Assembly: GCA_963082975.1 (NCBI GenBank)
Contig: OY720347.1
Coordinates: 14,056,225-14,120,224, forward strand
Length of the DNA stretch: 64,000 nt
DNA from: Labia minor
Lineage: Eukaryota > Arthropoda > Insecta > Dermaptera > Spongiphoridae
Direction of reading: 5' to 3'
The translations under genes were made by a program, and so were the position numbers. The notes under the pieces were generated by a model. That model ran no database searches and had not been told where the DNA came from. It saw only the letters and a list, made by a program, of their open reading frames with translations. This document shows, piece by piece, positions 59,600 through 64,000 of this stretch (positions within the stretch are counted from its first letter, which is position 1; every line of letters starts with the position of its first letter).

Positions 59600-61350
59600 T
59601 AAGGGATATACTTTAAATTATTAATTTTAATTAACTTTTTAGTTAAAAAATAATATACTACATACATACATAAATCATTTATGAAATCTAAAATGTTAAC
59701 ATTTAGTTAATATTAGATTTTCTTCTAATTAAATAGTTGTTGATTTTTTTTAAATTCAATTTATGTCAAAAAGAGATAATTAATTTGATAAGTTAAAAAA
59801 AAAAAAAAAAAAAAAAATGATGAATTGTTTTTGAAAAAAAGATCCTTTTTTCAGCGGATATAAAATGCGTGACTTCTGCATCTTGAAATCTGAGTTATGC
59901 CTGAAGAGGAATGAAAGATGGGTGTCGGGATGTGTGAGTCGTGGGTCGTCTAATTTCCAGATAATATCCGTGGCGAAGGACACCCATCCCGGATACTAAC
60001 TATTGTCCAGAGTTAGGCCCGCTGAAAGCAGGATTTGACATCAAGTAACCCAGAAAGAAAATAAATTAGGAATCCACTTTCGCTAGACGTTAGTTCAGGT
60101 AAGAAATGTCTTTATGATAAACGGACATGTTGCGAAGACCATAACACATAAATTTGTTTGTTATTATATCATTTAACCTCTGACGAAAGGTGAGAGGGAG
60201 AAACTGAAACCAATCTGCTTTAACAATATTACTTTCAAAATCTACTAAATATTGTATAAATCTTACTAATATATTACTTTCTCCTTTAATATATTACTAG
60301 AGATAAGATTAATAGTTTTTTTTTTAGGAAATATCCTTTAATTATTAAACTAAAATTTTTAAATATTTTCATTTTAATTTTATCTTTAAACTTAATTTTT
60401 TGTTGTTTGTTTTTAATGGTTTTGAAATAATATAAAAATCGTCCTAAAAGAGGGTTGTAGTCATGTAAAAAAAAAATAGGTTAATGTTTAGAAAAGGTAA
60501 AAATGAAAGTTTGCTTTTAGATAGGACCTTTCAAAATGAATTTCGATAAATGATAAAAGGAAAATATTTTAGGACATCAATGTTTATAAAACAATCTACT
60601 ATTACTACTATTCCTATTTAATATTTTCAACTAACTTTACTTTACTATTGTATTTTATTAATTAAATCTATGAAAACAATGAATGAAGATTTTCTAGGGT
60701 ATCAGGTTAAATATAAATGACTTTCTACATATGCAATTTGTTTTATTTAATTGTAAGTAGAAATTATATTATTCAATAAAAAAAAAACAGTGTGACATAA
60801 TTTAACTTCATTCGTTTAATTTATAGTATATATCTATTGGAGGTGATTGAAGAAAAAATTTGAAGGACTGAAGGAAACTTTTAAAATTATATTCATTAAT
60901 AAGGTTTCATTATAATTGCTATAAAATAGGTATTTATTTATTTATTTTTTATTCATAACTTTATATTGAATCTGTTTTAGATATTTCAAAAAAATTAAAA
61001 AAAAAATCAATGGAAAAGTACAGAAAATATTCATTAAATTTTAATAAATGTATTAAATAAATGCATTTTCAATTAATAAATTGAAAGACTTTGTAGTTTA
61101 TTATTTTAGATGATACACATATTTAAAATAAATTAGTATTGTGTGTTTGTAGAGTATTTTAATATAAACATCGAGATTAATTGAAAGTGAGATTACAAAT
61201 TATAAAATCACAGATATTTTTGATATTATGAATTTTATGATTCAAATATGAGCAAATATTAAATAAAGATTACATTTAGAAAATATTTAACGAATAATTA
61301 ATAATCCTAGTTAAGTAAAGTTTGGTTAGGGGGGGGTGGAGATGAATGTA
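59600..61350. other. Mostly AT-rich around one island
   Basis: Apart from the island at 59860-60075 and poly(A) near 59794-59817, no feature is recognised. Confidence 0.5.
59860..60075. other. Balanced-composition island
   Basis: Unique-looking sequence (GGGTGTCGGGATGTGTGAGT ... CACCCATCCCGGATAC) with a short inverted pair GGGTGTC..GG / CACCCATCCCGG. No coding frame. Confidence 0.3.
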
Positions 61351-61356
61351 AAAGTA

Positions 61357-61712
61357 AGGTAGAGTATACAATCGTTGGCCCCCTATCACTAAAACACAAA
61401 TAATAAGAGATTTTTGTTTTAAAAATTGCGCTATTAACTATGGTTATGTAATCGTTTGTTGTATGGTTGTATAATCACTATAGAATACATAGACCAATAA
61501 CTATAACAGGGGGCCAATAACTGTATTTTTAGGCTTTTTGTGTGCTTATTGAAAATGTCATGAGAAAATTATTTTTTCTTATTCATCAAAATGTTCATAG
61601 TATCTATGTTCTGCAAACCTAATTTGACACAGATTGTTCCGTAATTTGTCCATATATGCATGAAAGACTGCTAGGAATTGCTTAAGGGAGCCAACGACTG
61701 TATGCTTTACCC
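61357..61712 (-). mobile_element. TA-flanked MITE, copy 2 (356 bp)
   Basis: The ends AGGTAGAGTATACAATCGTT (left) and, inverted, GGGTAAAGCATACAGTCGTT are flanked by TA. It is the reverse-orientation partner of 34717-35092. Confidence 0.82.
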
Positions 61713-62014
61713 TAAATGTTTCTAGTCGTTGCAATCACAGTCATGGACAGTATGAGGGTGACAATCGTGAGCTTTAAATTTAATGATCCCTCTTCTCTTT
61801 ATAATCGACAATGAAATTTTATTCCTAGGAAGAAATAGTTTTGTTCAGGTTTTATGATTTAGGTATATAGATTTGCATCGACCGTCATCTATTTAAAAGA
61901 AACTCGCTTTTCATCCAATCGCAATGAAATCATTTGATGGGAGAGTATGCATAAATTTTCCATTTCTTCTCTCTTATTTCTTTCTTTAATCGAAATTGCT
62001 ATCAATATCGATCG

Positions 62015-62018
<4 letters not shown>

Positions 62019-62054
<36 letters not shown>
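62019..62054 (+). repeat. Poly(A) run of 36 bases
   Basis: An uninterrupted A36 tract. No retroelement is recognisable upstream, so it is treated as a simple repeat. Confidence 0.8.
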
Positions 62055-62056
<2 letters not shown>

Positions 62057-62084
62057 AAACATGAATTCAACTTCTTGATATCTC

Positions 62085-62280
62085 CGTCGAGCTTCACCTC
62101 TTGGATGCCCTCTGCAAAGATAAATTTCCGGAATAGTTTTGGCCAGGTCACAACCTCGCTTGTCTTGTCAGAGAGCCTGCTGAGAAGGCCTCTTCGTTCG
62201 TTAACTAATATGAATACGATTCGTACACAAACCATTTCGAAATGATAAGCATAAATTTGCCAGCCAGTTGGACATTAAAT
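62085..62280. other. Balanced-composition island, minus-strand frame
   Basis: The minus strand is open with RRGLLSRLSDKTSEVVTWPK and an internal TTTGCAG that could serve as an acceptor. The peptide is not recognised. It could be an exon of an unknown or fast-evolving gene. Confidence 0.35.
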
Positions 62281-62699
62281 GGTGGTCTCCCTCTCTCCCA
62301 AGAAATCATTTTTATTACTTTATTACTTGGAAATGGGAAAAATAACTCAGATCACACACACACACACACATAACTTTTATGATATAACTTTGGTATCCAA
62401 CTTTGGTTTACTTTAACTTATAAATGTATAATAAATACGATGAGTTAATCAGAACAGATCAGATCAATTCAAGGGTAAAAAGACTGGTAATTGAATCGAA
62501 AAAAATTATTTCATATCAGTTCTTCCTTCTTCTTTTTCTTCTTCTTATTGTTATTATTAATGTTTCAGATGCTTATCGAATAAAGAATATTTAAGAGGCA
62601 AAGATTGTCTCATTAAGATAGCAAGAAATTTCTTGAATAAATTATTTATTATTATGGTGTAATAATTTTTTCAATCAATTTTTTCCTCCCTATTGTAAG

Positions 62700-62975
62700 G
62701 TGCTGTCTCATTAAATTGGATTATAATTAAAATCTCAACAGAGGACAGTGCAAAACAGAGGCTGCTGTTTGGTCTATGGAATTTAATGAGCTCTTGCCCG
62801 TTTTGTCGTTATGAGACTAACTGTTTCATTCAGAGAACCGAATGGCTTGTCTTTCCTGGCAAACTGGTTGAAGAAGTTGAAACGACATCCATCCGAGAGG
62901 AGGGTAGAATGGCAAATGGGCATCTAGCCAATCCAATCGAAGGAGAAAAAAAAACAACAACAACAACCGAGTAAG
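62700..62975. other. Balanced-composition island
   Basis: A plus-strand frame of 62 codons (62786-62974) is open. Its start MSSCPFCRYETNC hints at a cysteine pair but not a known finger. It may be regulatory. Confidence 0.3.
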
Positions 62976-63261
62976 ATAAGAAAAGGGAAGATCACTGATT
63001 AACAGTCAAGAATCGTTTGTTTTTTTTTTACCTCCTGAGAAGTAAATTATGAAAAAAAGTCAATTTTACAAGGATGAGTTAAAAACATAAAATGTATTTG
63101 TTCGAATATAAAATGAAAATAATCAATGGAAAAAAATAAAAAGGAAATATTAAAAAAATTTTCAATATATATTTAAAGTAAAAAAAATAAAATTCTATTA
63201 ATTTATCAGTTTTATATAATTAAGTAATATATGTAAAAAAGGTCGTATAAATAAAATAATA

Positions 63262-63561
63262 TAAGTCTTCACTCGACTATCTCGCAATTTGAATTGGATT
63301 AAATAACATAATATATTATATTTAAATTAAATTTAATTAATTATAAATTATAAATTAAAATTAATAAATAATATTTGTTAGCGCAGCTAATGGAACCACG
63401 TCACGTGTTGGTGCGTGATTTGCAGTGTTAAAAAATTAATTCCGGTACTTTCAGTACAACCTTAGTGAAAATGATTCAGGAACCTTCAAAACGTATAAAA
63501 ACATCCAAATCTCGACATCGAAAATTTTCGTGATCGCAATACTATCTCTGGCGAGATAGTA
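63262..63561 (+). mobile_element. H1 element, internally deleted (300 bp)
   Basis: The 5' end is slightly damaged (TCTTCACTCGACTATCTCGC) and the 3' hairpin ACTATCTCTGGCGAGATAGT is intact. About 300 bp including the microsatellite are missing between CTTTCAG and TACAACCTTAGTG. Confidence 0.87.
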
Positions 63562-64000
63562 AAAATAAATAATGATTATATTCTCTCTATATTCAATTCT
63601 CTTTCTCCCTATCTTATCTCAAAACAAAAGGTCAATCATAAATATAGATAGGACTTCATGTTCAAATTAATATTTTAAGTTAATAGTTAATACGAGTAGA
63701 TTGGAAATCCCTTCCCCCAATGATATACCTAATATAATTTTTACTGCCCTTTCTAAGTCAATCCAATGATGGATTTTTTATAAATTAATAACCATAAATA
63801 AAATAAATTGTAATTAAAACAAACTATTATTATCATGAGATGTTTATTTAAATTAATTTAAAGTAATTAGTTAATATAATAATACCTATGTGTTATAAAA
63901 CTTTTATAAAATTCCCTATCTTTGAGAAAAATGTGTATTTATATATAATATATATATTAGTATTGATTGTAGAAAATTAATGTAGAATGTACTCAAAATT

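Noticed and set aside
62019-62054. Poly(A) tail of a retrogene or LINE
   Set aside because: No coding or retroelement sequence is recognisable on the upstream side.

Overview
This window is eukaryotic, very AT-rich, and almost entirely non-coding. It holds no operons, ribosome binding sites or dense ORFs. It does hold one clear spliced exon, many cut-and-paste transposon remnants (hAT and mariner), non-LTR retrotransposon tails, tRNA-derived SINEs, and a large family of hairpin-ended interspersed repeats. The combination, with mariner-type transposases and a FHOD formin exon containing the residues GDYGAYLDLEA, points to an arthropod. The lineage cannot be fixed from the sequence.

Host gene: one 110-bp minus-strand exon at 10082-10191 has canonical splice sites on both sides. 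It encodes a stretch diagnostic of the N-terminal region of FHOD-family formins (Drosophila Fhos). I found no other FHOD exon, so the sequence around it is probably very large FHOD introns and/or neighbouring intergenic DNA. Scattered 150-400 bp islands of balanced base composition are candidates for conserved regulatory elements or unrecognised exons. The main ones are near 4130, 15230, 24800, 25805, 30700, 35220, 37560, 42900, 44000, 53815, 56500, 58430, 59860, 62085 and 62700.

Mobile DNA: 17004-20330 is a structurally complete hAT transposon with matching terminal inverted repeats, a perfect 8-bp target duplication (CTGTACAG) and an uninterrupted 619-aa BED-finger/DDE transposase. Non-autonomous hAT elements lie at 2638, 11518, 14567, 31851, 34112, 39116 and 57330. 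Several have different ends but share one internal module. Mariner elements, all internally deleted, lie at 8317, 23671, 38075, 50775 and 55437. LINE 3' ends with a GATA tail lie at 44851 (minus) and 58925 (plus). tRNA-derived SINE candidates lie at 11103, 21105 and 40587. Long fold-back or TIR elements lie at about 2280, 27851, 28244 and 57711, and a TA-flanked MITE occurs twice (34717 and 61357).

Most striking system: about a dozen copies, in both orientations, of a roughly 600-bp ORF-less element, here called H1. It starts near AAGCTGGAGTGTCTCCACTC, carries a subterminal ACTATCTCGC, an internal CA/GT microsatellite and a terminal hairpin that repeats the ACTATCTC word, and it shows no target duplication. 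Diverged relatives (H2 at 31962-33156, H3 at about 13295 and 32437, H4 at about 5500 and 15965) appear to keep the same layout. In H2 and H3 the subterminal word and the terminal word have changed together. The architecture resembles non-autonomous Helentron/Helitron2 derivatives (DINE-1/HINE-like), but no Rep/helicase partner is present in the window.
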